Of a DNA stretch of 64,000 nt, positions 9,938 to 20,752 are shown piece after piece. A model generated the notes under the pieces. That model made no database searches and was not told the origin of the DNA. It worked only from the letters and a program-made list of their open reading frames with translations. A program made the position numbers and the translations under genes. The stretch covers positions 64,554,200-64,618,199 of the forward strand of contig CAMGYJ010000005.1 in NCBI GenBank assembly GCA_946122785.1, read 5' to 3'. Position 1 is the stretch's first letter; the number at the start of each line of letters is the position of its first letter. This DNA is from Linum tenue (Eukaryota; Streptophyta; Magnoliopsida; Malpighiales; Linaceae).

Positions 9938-12687
9938 ATGTCGCAGTCAGATTTCGGTGCGGCCCACACCTCCACCGACAGGGGCGCAAGCGAGGCGCCC
10001 AGCGTGCTTGACGTGCTAGAGAAACATCTATCTCCTGATCCGCTGCGAAACCAGGACCAGCGATCGCCTCGACCCAATAAGGAGGAGCCCAGGAAAACAA
10101 AGGTCAACCCTTCCTCGTCGGCGCCTGGCGATACGGAGGCGGCCTCAGCGGCCACAAATACCTCAACTGCGCCTGCGACTGCGGAGGCGCCTGATGCGTC
10201 TACCCCGACGAACTCTACCACCAATCAAGGTAACTTCCTTTTACCCCTCTGCTCTCCAAACCCTTTGTATTTGCATTGAACCTTTGCTAGGCGCCTGTTA
10301 GCGATCTTAGGCCCGTATCATTGACCAAGGGCGATTGGATCACTTTTAGGCTCCGCACCTACCTCGTTAGGGTCGGGTGAGTTGCTGATTTCTCCGGCAT
10401 CCACCAACTCAGGCGCCCCTGAAGATGGGTCTTTCAAGATAGTCTACTGGGCTGACACATGGCCGCAGGGGGGGCGCCTGAAGGTATCAGCGAACTGCCC
10501 GTGACCCGAGCCGGGCCGAACCACGTGGCCACCGTCAAGATAGCGGAGTTGCACCGACTGATAACATCCTGCAATTTGCCTCGAAGCTGGTCGTATGCGC
10601 CTGCCCCGCGGATTACCAGGGTAGGCGTGGTGGGTCCGCGTTGGGTTGGCATTTACAGAAAGTATTTCAAGTTTGGACTACGGTTCCCCTTGGACTCGAT
10701 TTTAGAAGGAATCTTGGAGACATGCGCCTATCGCCATCCGTCTTCTTGATACACGTATTGTTCAAGTTGAAGTGCCGTCAAAACAATATCCCGCCAACAT
10801 TCAAGCTTTTTAAGCACTTTTTTACGATGACTAGTAGCAACAACTGCCTGTCCTTACAGAGGCGCTTGGACATCCCAGGACATTTCGTAGAGGATTGCCC
10901 TAAGTTGGGGCGCGAATGGTACAGGTCCTATTTTTTTATTAAGCCACACGCGGACTCCTTCTATGAGAGTGGCGCTCAGTTTACCCGGCGCTGGAGAGTT
11001 GGTAGTACCTCCCGCTTCAACATTGAGGAGTTAAGTAACGATGAGAAGGAACATGCGCGCCTGTTGTCCCTTCACCCGGTCAACCTGAGTTCCACAGCCG
11101 CGCGTACCCCTGTACTGCATGAGTATTATGCTGACGGTGGGTAGGCGCATAGTGGTGTGTAGTGGCGCCTATGTCATAACTATTTGCATAAAATTATTTT
11201 AACTTCATTGTGCCTTTCTCTTGTAGGCGTGGACTACACCTCGATTGCCTCCATGATGAAAACCCAGCTCGAGAATATGGGTTTAGACTATCAAGCGCCT
11301 GTGTTCCCAGGCAAGGCGCCCTCTCGCCCGAAGAAGGGCGCTTCCAAGAAAGGGAAGGGCAAAGCCGCATCCTCCCGCGCAAAGACTCCTAGCGAAGCTG
11401 ATGCGCCTGTTGCTCCGACCAGCAAAGGAAAGGGGCGTTCGAGCCCTCGGAGGATTAAGCCGCAGAGAGTGCCCAGCGCCTCCCTTGCGGACGAGAGGAG
11501 TGCGCCTATGAATGCCCCACCTGAAGAGGAGGCGCCTGTTTCTGTTCAGTCCAACCCGGACTTGGAAATTGACGACGTCCCTATTGCGCAAAGGCTCAAA
11601 AGGAAGGCCGATGGTGGTGCATCGGCGCACAGCAAGAAGCAGCGCACGGGCGAGGAGGCGCAGGTCCCGGCCTTTGTGGAGAAGTGGCTGCAGCCTCCCA
11701 GGCACAAGGTCAACGTGGAATGCTCGGATAGGTCGGCACTGGAGCGAGGTCCGGCGCTCGGCTTTTCTTTCCACGCCACTGAGGTATTGCGAGCGCCCAG
11801 TGAGGTTCAGGGGAAGAACCTATGGGGAGAGGTGGCGCGCATAGCGGCCGTGGTATGTACTAAGTTAAATGCCTTCCTTATGATTTCAGACTTGTTATCA
11901 TTACTTGTTACTTTGGTTTGCCATAGTATGCGCCCATTTTCGCGATTTCAGACTTGTTATTTTGGCTTTGGCGTAGATGCTCTTGTTGGCCAAGAATGGT
12001 GCCATGGCGCAAGAAGCGCTGCGCCTGGGCGAGGTGGAAGCCTCCACCTCCCTTGGTGTGATGAAGGATGATCTGGAGACGGCGCAGAGGCGTCAAGCAG
12101 AGTTGGCGGAGGCATGTGAGAATGTCAATCTTGAAGCCGCGAAGGCTGCGTCTCTTCTCCAACAAACAGTGGACGAGGAGAAGAAGAAACTGCAGTTGGA
12201 GCATGCAGCCCAGCTCGAGGTTGTTAAGAGGGCGCATCATGAAGAGGTGGCCAAACTTGTGAAGGAAAAGGCTGATTTGGAAAAGGAAGGCGGCGCCCAG
12301 AGGAGTGAAATTGACCTCCTCGTCGAAGAGAAGAAGATTTTGCAAAAGGAGAATAAGATGCTGGCCCGTGAAGGCAAAAAGCGCCAGGAGGAGTTAGAGG
12401 CACTTAAGAGCGAGAAGGCTTCGTCTGGGGCGCCGGTTTCGGATTTGGCGGTCAAGGCCCAGGCATCCCTGAACAGCATCCTCATTCTGAAGAGGAAATT
12501 GGAGGCTGACCATCCAAACATCAACTGGGATGTCAAGGAGATGGCCAACTTTGTTATCGACTTCATGGCCAGCGGGCGCCCCATTGTCGATGTCGCTCCT
12601 GCGCCTCCCGAAGACCAAGCGGGTGAAGCTGACTCTGGGTCGAGCTCGGAGTCTGGTGACGACGAGGACGGAAACGAAGAGGATTGA
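9938..12687 (+). CDS. Antisense spliced gene inside the Tat-like element (putative gypsy-type transposon domain)
   Basis: A gene-like region on the strand opposite to gag-pol, between integrase and the 3' LTR. Exon 1 (9938-10229) starts MSQSDFGAAHTS and ends at a GTAACT donor. A middle region (about 10459-11136) contains KYFKFGLRFPLDSIL, FKLFKHFF and REWYRSYFFIKP followed by FTRRWR. This resembles the plant domain named 'putative gypsy type transposon' (Pfam Transposase_28), but reading it needs a frame change near 10720 and upstream stops remain. Exon 3 (11227-11852) is basic and Lys/Pro-rich. Exon 4 (11977-12687) is an intact Glu/Lys-rich coiled coil ending in an acidic tail (DDEDGNEED). 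The splices 11136/11227 and 11852/11977 keep phase. Function is unknown; related antisense frames are known in some Tat elements. The product may no longer be full length. Confidence 0.65.
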
Positions 12688-12939
12688 TCCTTTGCTTTAC
12701 GTATGCCTGCTAAAACGTTCATTTTGTCTTGTTGCACTTTCATAGGCGTCCTTATGCGCCTGTACTGCCAGACTTACTTCTTTCCTGCTTATCGTGCGTG
12801 TTAAACTTTTGATTCTGTGACTTATCTTTTATTTTGCTTTCTTTATGAAAAGACGAGTGTCCATCCCTCTTTCATAATCTTCGCGTCTTACTTCTATGTT
12901 TTTCGTCATTATATGGGGCGCATTACTTCCTGCCCCTCC

Positions 12940-13330
12940 AAGGGCGCAGGCAGTTGGCATGAGGGCGCATGGTATGTATCAGGCGCATCTAAGGGCACAA
13001 TGATTTGGTGCTATAAGCAATATAACGAAGCAACTATGTATGTATATATATATATATTCCGACTTAAAAAACAACCTCGGGGCGCTATTACTGGGCGCTG
13101 AAGGGCGCTTTACACAAGTGTTGCGGGCGCATAAGGGCGCTTTAAAATATTACTTTAAGCAAGTGAACGAAGTAGCTATGTATATGTATTCCGATTTCAA
13201 AAAACAACCTCGGGGCGCTATTACCGGGCGCTTTAAGTATCCCGGGCGCTGAAGGGCGCTTTGCATAAATGTTACGGGCGTACGAGGGCGCTTGAAAATA
13301 CTACGGGCGCATATAGGCGTTTCCCCCTAC
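12940..13330. repeat. GGGCGC-rich imperfect tandem repeat between antisense gene and integrase
   Basis: Two units about 143 bp apart share 'AAGCAA...AACGAAG', a TATGTAT run, a 'CCGA.TT.AAAAAACAACCTCGGGGCGCTATTAC' core (mismatches at the dots) and several GGGCGCT boxes. The region lies where the two convergent transcription units of the element should end. Confidence 0.75.
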
Positions 13331-13376
13331 TCCTAGCAAAAAATAACACCCCAAGACTCGACACTTTCTCTTGCAA

Positions 13377-16300
13377 TTACCACATGCTGGGCGCCCCTTC
13401 TGGCACCCTACCATCTTCTCCTGTCACATTGGCCTCAACACACCCATACCTTCGCAAGTTCTGAGCGTTCCATGTTCTCTTTACCTTCTTTCCTGACAAA
13501 TGCTCCAACTTAAACGTGCCCGGCCCTACTACCTCTTGCACACGATACGGTCCCTTCCACTTGGGTGCCAACTTTCCATCGGTGGCTTTCGGTCGAAAGT
13601 CGCGCTTCAACACTAAGCTTCCAGCCACAATGTCATGTGGGCGCATCTTCTTGTTGTAGTATCGAGCCACTTGTGACTTCATTGCCTCCAGGCGCAGAGC
13701 AGCTCTTTCGCGGCGTTTGTCAAGGAGATCCAACTCATTGATCCTCTCCTGCTCCTCCATTGACTCCTCCCTATGCACCATCCGAAAGGTCGGAATGCGC
13801 ACCTCCACCGGCAACACCGCCTCACTCCCATATGTCAGCGCGAAAGGCGTTTCCCCTGTTGCAACTTTGAAGGTGGTCCTGTGCGCCCACAAGACGCTTG
13901 GAAGTTCCTCCACCCAGTTCCCCTTGGCCTCTTTGAGCCTGGTATGTAGCCCATGCAATATGCTTTTGTTGGCCGCCTTAGCTTGCCCGTTTGCCTGTGG
14001 GTAAGCCACGGAGGAGAACCTCAAGACCACTCCATTTTCGTCGCAGAAGTCAATGAACTTCTTGCAATCAAACTGCTTGCCATGGTCGGTGATGATCGAT
14101 TCTGGCAGCCCGAACCTTGTGAAAATGTTCTTCCTTGTGAACTTCCGCACTTGCACTTCCGTGATGGATGCCAATGGTTCCGCCTCAATCCACTTGGTAA
14201 AGTAATCAATAGCCACAATCAGATACTTGAACTGCCCGGACGCCTTGGGGAAAGGTCCCAACAGGTCCATCCCCCATTGAGCGAAGGGCCAGGCGCCTAC
14301 GTTCCCCTGCATGGGTGCCGCCGGCACATGTATATCGTTGGCATGAATTTGACATTGATGGCATGCGGCCACGTGTTTCCCAGCGTCAGCTCTCATCGTT
14401 GGCCAATAATATCCCTGTCTTAGCAACACCTTTTCCAGGCTCCGGGCGCCTGCGTGCATCCCACATGTTCCTTGATGCACTTCCGTGATGGCCCTTTGCC
14501 CTTCAGCTTCTGTGAGGCACCGCAGGTAGGCGCCTGAGTGAGACCTCTTGTATAGCACTCCATCCACGATGACACATCGTGCCGCTTTCCTTCTTAAACG
14601 CCAAGCCTCTTTTGGGTCTTCCGGGACCACGCCCTGTGTTAGGAACAACATGATAGGCGCCATCCACCCGTCCATTGCTCCCCCGAAAAAAGATGCCATC
14701 ACCCTCTCCTCACGCAGGGCTTCCTTGGTGACTATCACCTTTCTGTCTTCTCCAAAATCCAACGCCGTGGCCAGTTTAGACAAGGCATCTGCATGAGCGT
14801 TCTCCTCCCTTGGGATATGCGTGAACGTAGCCTCCCGAAACCATGCACACTTCTCTTTGACGGAGCGAACGTATGCCCCTAGCGCCTCCTCTTTTACCTC
14901 ATACACATGGTTCAACTGATTGACCACAAGCACCGAGTCAGTTTGGACATTAACCTTTTGGGCGCCTAACTCCCTTGCCATGTGGAGCCCTGCTAGCACC
15001 GCCTCGTACTCCGCCACATTGTTCGTTTTGAGGGTTGCAAAACGTAGTGCGACTTCATGCATGGCGCCCAGTGGACTGATTAGCACAATACCCGCTCCCG
15101 CACCAGCTCGGCTTGCCGCATCATCCACCTGAACTTGCCAACACTCTTCCGTGCCGCTTCCCATGTCAACCACTCCTTCGGCCACGAAATCGGCCAGCAC
15201 TTGCGCTTTGATGGCTGGTCGGGGCGCATAGCTCACATCGAACTCACTTAGTTGAACAGCCCATTTAACCAAGCGCTCGGACACATCCATGGATCCCAGG
15301 ACCGTTCGGAGAGGCAAATTTGTGAGCACGACAATGCTGTGAGCCTGGAAGTATGATCGAAGCTTGTTTGCCACCATTACTACGGCCAGCGCCGCCTTTT
15401 CAATAGGCGCATATCTTGTTTCGTGCACCACCATGGTACGACTTACGTAGTACACCGGTCGCTCCTCATTCGTTGACGGATCTTTGGACAACAACACCAC
15501 ACTCACAGCAATTCGAGAGACCACAATGTACAAGTATAGAGTCTCTTTGGGTCTGGGCGCCGTCATTACCGTAGGCGCTGTTAGCAACTTCTTTAGATCC
15601 CCGAATGCCTCATCACACTCTTCCGTCCACTTAAACTTGCTAGCCTTCTTCAGCGTTCGGAAAAAGGGGGCGCCTCTATCTGAGGCTCTTGGAATGAAGC
15701 GCCCAAGCGCTGCCAATCTTCCCGTCAATCCTTGCACTTCTTTTGGTGTTCGGGGCGGCGTCAACCTCATAATTGCTTCAACTTGCTTGGGGTTAGCCTC
15801 AATTCCTCTCTTAGTGATCATGAACCCCAAGAACTTACCGGCCTCCGCAAAGAACACACATTTCTGTGGGTTAAGTCGCAGTTTGTACAAGCGCATAGTC
15901 TCAAATGTTTCTCGTAAATCTGAGATGTGGTCTTGGCGCCTCTTGCTTTTTACGATCAAATCATCGACGTATGCTTCTACGTTCCTTCCCAACTGTTCGC
16001 GAAAGATCTGGTTCACCATGCGCTGGTACGTTGCGCCCGTATTCTTCAATCCAAATGCCATCACTTTGTAGCAGAAGTTACCAAAGGGTGTCATAAAAGC
16101 GGTCTTTGCCCTATCCTTCTCCACCATGGGAATTTGATGATACCCCGAAAACATGTCAAGGAAGCTAAGTGCCTCGTGGTAGGCCGTGGCGTCCACAAGT
16201 AGATCAATACGTGGCATTTGGTAGGCATCCGTTGGGCACGCTCGATTGAGGTTTGTGAAGTCCACGCACATTCTCCAATCTCCCGACGGCTTAGGGACGA

Positions 16301-16810
16301 ACACCACATTCGACAGCCAAGTGATATACCTGGCCTTCTCAACGAACCCGGCCTCAAGTAACTTGTCGACTTCCTTCCGTATGGCTTCCTCCTTCTCAAG
16401 AGTCAAATTTCTCCGCTTTTGTTGAACATGCCTCTTACCTTCCTCGACGGCCAACCGATGCGCCGCTACATCTGGGGACACTCCTGGCATGTCCTGGGGG
16501 CTCCAGGCGAACAGCTCCCTGAATTCCCGCAACAAATCGATCAAGGGTGCCCTCATTTTCTCTGGGGCCTGTGCTGACACTCGTACCTGTCGGTCCGGGC
16601 GCCCTTCTTCGATTGGTACACTGAACTCGTCATCCATTGGCTCCGCCCTAGGCGCCTCCTCCGAGCGGATGTCTATGTTGTTCACTCTGTGCTTCCGTGC
16701 GCCCTGTCTTCTCCATTCCTCCTCTCTTGCATAGCGGGGGGCGTTTTCTCCCCGTGAAATTCCTATGCCTTGTGGGGCAACAAACTTCAGCGTTTGGTGG
16801 CAAGTTGAGG
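13377..16810 (-). pseudogene. Tat-like pol: reverse transcriptase, two RNase H domains, integrase (inactive copy)
   Basis: An uninterrupted 1102-codon frame from 16685 to 13377, with the same frame open a little further upstream to the protease junction. Counting from codon 1 at 16685: reverse transcriptase about 95-270 with YVDD at 239-242; the usual gypsy RNase H about 375-490, which looks degenerate; a second RNase H about 513-640 with acidic residues in QVDDAAS, NNVAEYEA, QTDSVLV and NAHADALS; integrase with an HHCC finger about 736-780 and a core with D807 and D867. At position 903, exactly 35 residues after D867, the catalytic Glu expected in NGQAEAANK is Lys (codon 13979-13977). The C-terminus (PKWKGPYRV, WNAQNLRRY) is complete. 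This copy should encode a dead integrase even if translated. Confidence 0.93.
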
Positions 16811-17457
16811 CTACCCATTGAACAATCCAAAAGGGGTCTTCCTAGTATGACATTATAGGGTGAGGGGCAATCCACTATCCCAAACTCCACTGCATGTGTC
16901 ACTCGATGCATTTCGTCACCCAATGTCACCGGGAGGCGCACGCGCCCGATCACATGGGCAGGCGCCCCTGAGAACCCTATCAGCACTGAATCAGGGGGGC
17001 TCACCAATTCCGGCGCTAACTGCATGCGCTCGATCGTGCTTTTGAACAAAACATCCATCGAACTTCCAGTATCCACCAACATCCTTTTAACATTACACCC
17101 CGCAATGACTCCTTGTATCTCCAAAGCTTCCTCTGAGGGTACTTGACACGCCTCATCCGCCTCCTGATTAAAGCATATTTGGACCGTCGCCTTTGCCTCC
17201 ACAGATGCAGCCCTGAGGTGCCTAGACCGATCCAACTTGTCTCGCAAGTCAACAGTACCAGTTATAGACTCCACCGTGAGTCTAACCCGGTTGGGCTCCC
17301 CTTCCTGATTCAACTCAAACGGAGGTGGGGGTATCTCAAGTGGGGGCGGGAGAGTATCAGGCGCCTGTTGCATGAAGGGGAGGTTAGGCGCCTTTGGCTC
17401 AACCAGCACAACAGGCGCCGGCCTTGTTTCCCTTGTGACATACGCGCGGTGAGTCCG
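16811..17457 (-). pseudogene. Retroviral-type aspartic protease of the Tat-like element, frameshifted
   Basis: The frame from 17409 to about 16811 contains the active-site motif LVDTGSSMDVLF and the second motif YNVILGRPLL. Just after that (near 16810-16825) the conserved sequence continues in another frame (STCHQTLKFVAPQGIGI), which then runs on into reverse transcriptase. Upstream the same frame is open back to the gag stop, so gag and protease were originally one frame separated only by a TAG codon at 17458-17460. That stop could be a mutation or a normal recoding site. Confidence 0.85.
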
Positions 17458-18819
17458 CTATTCCGTTTTTCTTATGAAGTCGTTGAGCATTCCTCGGTCG
17501 GCTAAGGTCTGCAACTCCGATTTCAGCTGGTAGCAATCGGCCGTATGATGCCCCTTGTCCCGATGGAAGTCACAATATCGGTCAAGGTTTCGTTCATTTG
17601 GTTGCCCACGCATGGGTCCTGGCCAACGCACATGGTACCCCCTATCCTTCACGTATTGCAGAATGTTCTTCAAAGAATCGTTATATTCCGTGAAACTTCC
17701 CGCACTCCTGGGTGGCAGGCGCTGACCCTCCATTCTCCTCTGTGGAACATTGTTCACTACGAACGGTCTCGGAGCCTGGCGTACTTCGACTTCTTCCCTG
17801 CCAACACGCCTTTTCGCTGCCCTCCTTGCGGCCAATGTCTCCTCCAAGGCAATAACCTTCTGAACCCTTCGATCCAAGTCTTTAGTCGACACTACGGCCC
17901 TCTTGGACAGCACCCGACATAACTCCTCGCTGTTCGTACACTCCTCCAGACACACGCCCAGGACTGGCGGCTGCACATCCTTCACGGCCATAGCGACCGA
18001 TATCCAATGGTCATAGAATTCTCTAAGCGCCTCCCCCTCCCTCTGTTTGATCTTAAACAAAGCGCCTATAGTCAAGGTCCTCCGCTTTCGGCTAGCAAAC
18101 TTGGACAAGAACAATTCTGCAAACTGCTCAAAGCACTTGATGCACCCCTCCTCTAACTGCTGATACCAATCCAAGAGTACTCCTGCGAATGTCGAGGGGA
18201 ACACCTTACATAACGTGGCGTCCGTGCTGTTGTACAGCTGCATCTTCGTGAAATAGCTATTCAGGTGATCCTCTGGGTCAATGACTCCATCATAACTGGT
18301 CACCGGCGGGAGGGTAGTCCCCGCTGGCTCCATTAACACGCTCTGCGCTAAGGGTTGCCTGATCCCAAAGCGCCTGGCCTAGCGTTTAGGCGTCCAAGGG
18401 TTCAGCTCCTCTGGCCCCGGGATGGCCCATTCTCCTGGCGCTCTCCATGCGCCCGGGCGCGTAGGCGGCGTCACTTCCGGATTGGGCCCTTCATAGCCCG
18501 GACGCCCATACTCGCTAACCTCCGAATCGTCTATGAGCCTGTCCCGCTTCCTTACCGGGGGGCTGTACTCCCTCGTATCCACGCTCCTTCCTCCCTCCAA
18601 TTCCCTCCGAAGCATGGCTATTGCCCCGTCTTAGTCAGCGATAATCTTGAACAACTCCCTCTTCGACAACGTATCACTTTCCATAGATGGGCGCTCACGG
18701 CTTTCATCCTCTACCTCCATGCTCACTATGGGACTAGATCGTTGCTCACTCCCCTCACGACTGGAATCCTCCGTTCCTACCTCCTCAGCGCCCACACTCC
18801 CCACATTCAAGTCTTCCAT
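17458..18819 (-). pseudogene. gag of the Tat-like element with in-frame stops
   Basis: Reading from the ATG at 18819 (MEDLNVGSVGAEEVG), one frame runs to 17458. It is broken by TAA near 18631 (after KIIAD) and TAG near 18377 (after WTPKR). The intact part from 18339 contains the retrotransposon gag domain (LNSYFTKMQLYNSTDATLCK, LLDWYQQLEEGCIKCFEQFA, FASRKRRTLTIGALFKIKQ). It ends with a zinc-finger-like YCDFHRDKGHHTADCYQL. The stops are in the right frame on both sides, so they are point changes rather than frame boundaries. Confidence 0.88.
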
Positions 18820-18840
18820 CTTCCTAAACCTGCCGAACGC

Positions 18841-18860
18841 CCCCTTCCTGGCACGCCAAT
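18841..18860 (-). other. Primer-binding site of the Tat-like element
   Basis: On the minus strand, immediately inside the 5' LTR, the sequence begins ATTGGCGTGCCAGGAAGG. A TGG start at this place is typical of tRNA-primed minus-strand synthesis. I cannot assign the tRNA. Confidence 0.6.
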
Positions 18861-19486
18861 TGTTGGTGCCACGATACTTTTCCACCCGTGCAGCGCTTAC
18901 TTCCTTCCACACCGAGCGCTTGGGCCCTGCAAGACTAACGCCTAGAGGGCTAAGCCCCTCCGTTAGCGCTCCAACGATCAAGTCAGTAGTGATTCTAAAG
19001 AGAGAAGTGAAGAGAGAAGTTTTAGTGTGAGAAAACCGACCTGCTTAAATGCTACCTACCAAGTGCTATTTATACTACTCGGGCTCCTCGACCAAGCTCC
19101 GACCAACTCCTGCCACCAAGCCTTACGTCAGCCAAGCATTAAATGCCTGGTCTGGCCTAGCGCCTACGCGCCTACACGTGGCACACTGTCCGTCTTCCAC
19201 GTCGGGGCGCATAGGGGGACCACCGGCCTCGTGGCGCCCTTCCGACCTCGCCCATCCGTACTTCCTTGTCTGCGAGCCTATTTTGTCGCTATGCGCCCCC
19301 TTTCTTTCATAGCTGCCTAGGTCATGCCCTCATAGGCTACAAATGGGCTTCATGCCCAACAGGCACTTGACTTTCATGGGCTTGCTCCTATTATCCCCAC
19401 ATGGGTTATGCCCTAGATAGGTCATAAGCGGGCTTTAGGCCCAACAGGCTTTTGACTTTCGTAGGCTTATCTCTATTACCCCAACA
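18861..19486 (-). repeat. 5' LTR of the Tat-like element
   Basis: 626 bp, TGTTGG...CCAACA, about 99% identical by eye to the copy at 8645-9270. It is followed by the target duplication CCCTT at 19487-19491. Confidence 0.95.
19067..19074 (-). promoter_or_regulatory. TATA box in the 5' LTR
   Basis: TATAAATA on the minus strand, in a GC-rich surround, placed to start transcription near 19040 and to run into gag. Confidence 0.6.
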
Positions 19487-19491
19487 CCCTT

Positions 19492-20752
19492 GTCTCCGCA
19501 TGATTGGTATTCAGAACCCAGTACAATAGCATGCTTCAGTTTGTAATGCAACAGGTTTCTTTGAGCGTTTTTACAGTGGGAACCAAGTTTTGGTTATCTT
19601 CGTCAATAGATGACAAAGTTCCACTCAAGGGCTTCTATCCTGATGAAGATGGTGACTTCTAGGAGTAAGTTAGATATATCGTAAGATGGTTCAATAGGAA
19701 AACAAGTCGAAAAGTCCAACATGACATTTGCACTCAAACTCTCAAAGCTTGTATGTTACTTGGCAAGAACAATGGGACTGGGACTGTCTGATACAATTAG
19801 CCAGGTCCGGGACAAGTAGGATCTTTCCAAGTTCCGATCACCAAATAGAAAGAGAGGAATGCAAGTCCATTAAGTTGGCTAGAACCAACCATACGGGCTA
19901 ATCGGTATCAGGGCTGGGTGGGCAACTCCCTCAAATCTCAAAGGCCACCAACACTCACCAGATCTCTTGAGAGAGATGCCAATACTTGCTTGGAAATGGA
20001 GTGATAGAGTTATTCGGAGAGTTGTAGGATTCCTCGTGGGAAGTTTGTGCAAAAGCCGCCTTCTACAAATTCTCGCCTTGGGACCTAACTTAACAAGAAA
20101 ATCCTTAATCCAAGAACGTTGCCAGAGTTCTTGAGTTCTCAATTACCTCATAGTGCTTTTTTCGGTCGCCCTTCAGTATCAAAAGGATAAAAAATCAAAA
20201 TTGCAAAGTGAGTGACAGTACTAACCCATAATTCCAACAGAATCAAACATGCAAATCAAGTGCAGCATAATGCAAATGAACAAAAAGAAACCAACCCTCA
20301 AGAACTCAACCGAGACTGACACCAGAAACAAAAAATGCCCAAAGGAAATATCAGCCTGCAACTACTCTAAAAGCTAGAACTTGGAAAGGGCTCATCTCAT
20401 CTTCTAAGATAAATTACAAATCACTAACATGAAACCCAGAAGAAAACTAAAAATTAATATACAATGAAAAGGTAAAAAGGAGAAAGGAAAAGAATGCTAC
20501 TAATTCCTAATCCTCTCTTAATCTGGACCGACCTACAGTAGGGCATCGTGCACATCATAATACTACTCTCAACCTTCCCTTCTCATTTACCCCCCTTTCT
20601 TTTCTTTTTGTCACGGGTCCTCATCTAGATCATCAAATCAACTAACATCTCACCAGCTTGGCTACAATGTTATACACCTGAGAGAGCTGTGGACAGTTAC
20701 AAATGGGGTGGATGGGTAGGACGGAAGGTAGCTACTCCATTCTACAAGTAAA
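19492..20752. other. Spacer and 3' flank of the capping enzyme gene, no other gene seen
   Basis: No recognisable protein on either strand. The right half (about 20450-20752) is AT-rich and should contain the 3' UTR of the capping enzyme gene. An 87-codon minus-strand frame at 19879-20142 has no family resemblance. Confidence 0.5.

Larger units (their letters stand above)
8645..19486 (-). mobile_element. Complete Tat-like Ty3/gypsy LTR retrotransposon, coding on the minus strand
   Basis: Two 626-bp direct repeats (8645-9270 and 18861-19486) both begin TGTTGG and end CCAACA. They are flanked by the 5-bp duplication CCCTT (8640-8644 and 19487-19491). By eye they differ at about five positions. 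On the minus strand the order is LTR, primer-binding site, gag, protease, reverse transcriptase, degenerate RNase H, a second RNase H, integrase, a long 3' spacer, polypurine tract, LTR. The second RNase H and the large region after integrase are hallmarks of the Tat lineage. The spacer carries a gene on the opposite strand. Gag, the protease junction and integrase carry lesions, so this copy cannot move by itself. Confidence 0.95.

Noticed and set aside
11283..11774. Minus-strand frame within the Tat-like element, which is the gag-pol sense
   Set aside because: Arg-rich shadow of exon 3 of the antisense gene; no gag/pol or envelope-like feature.
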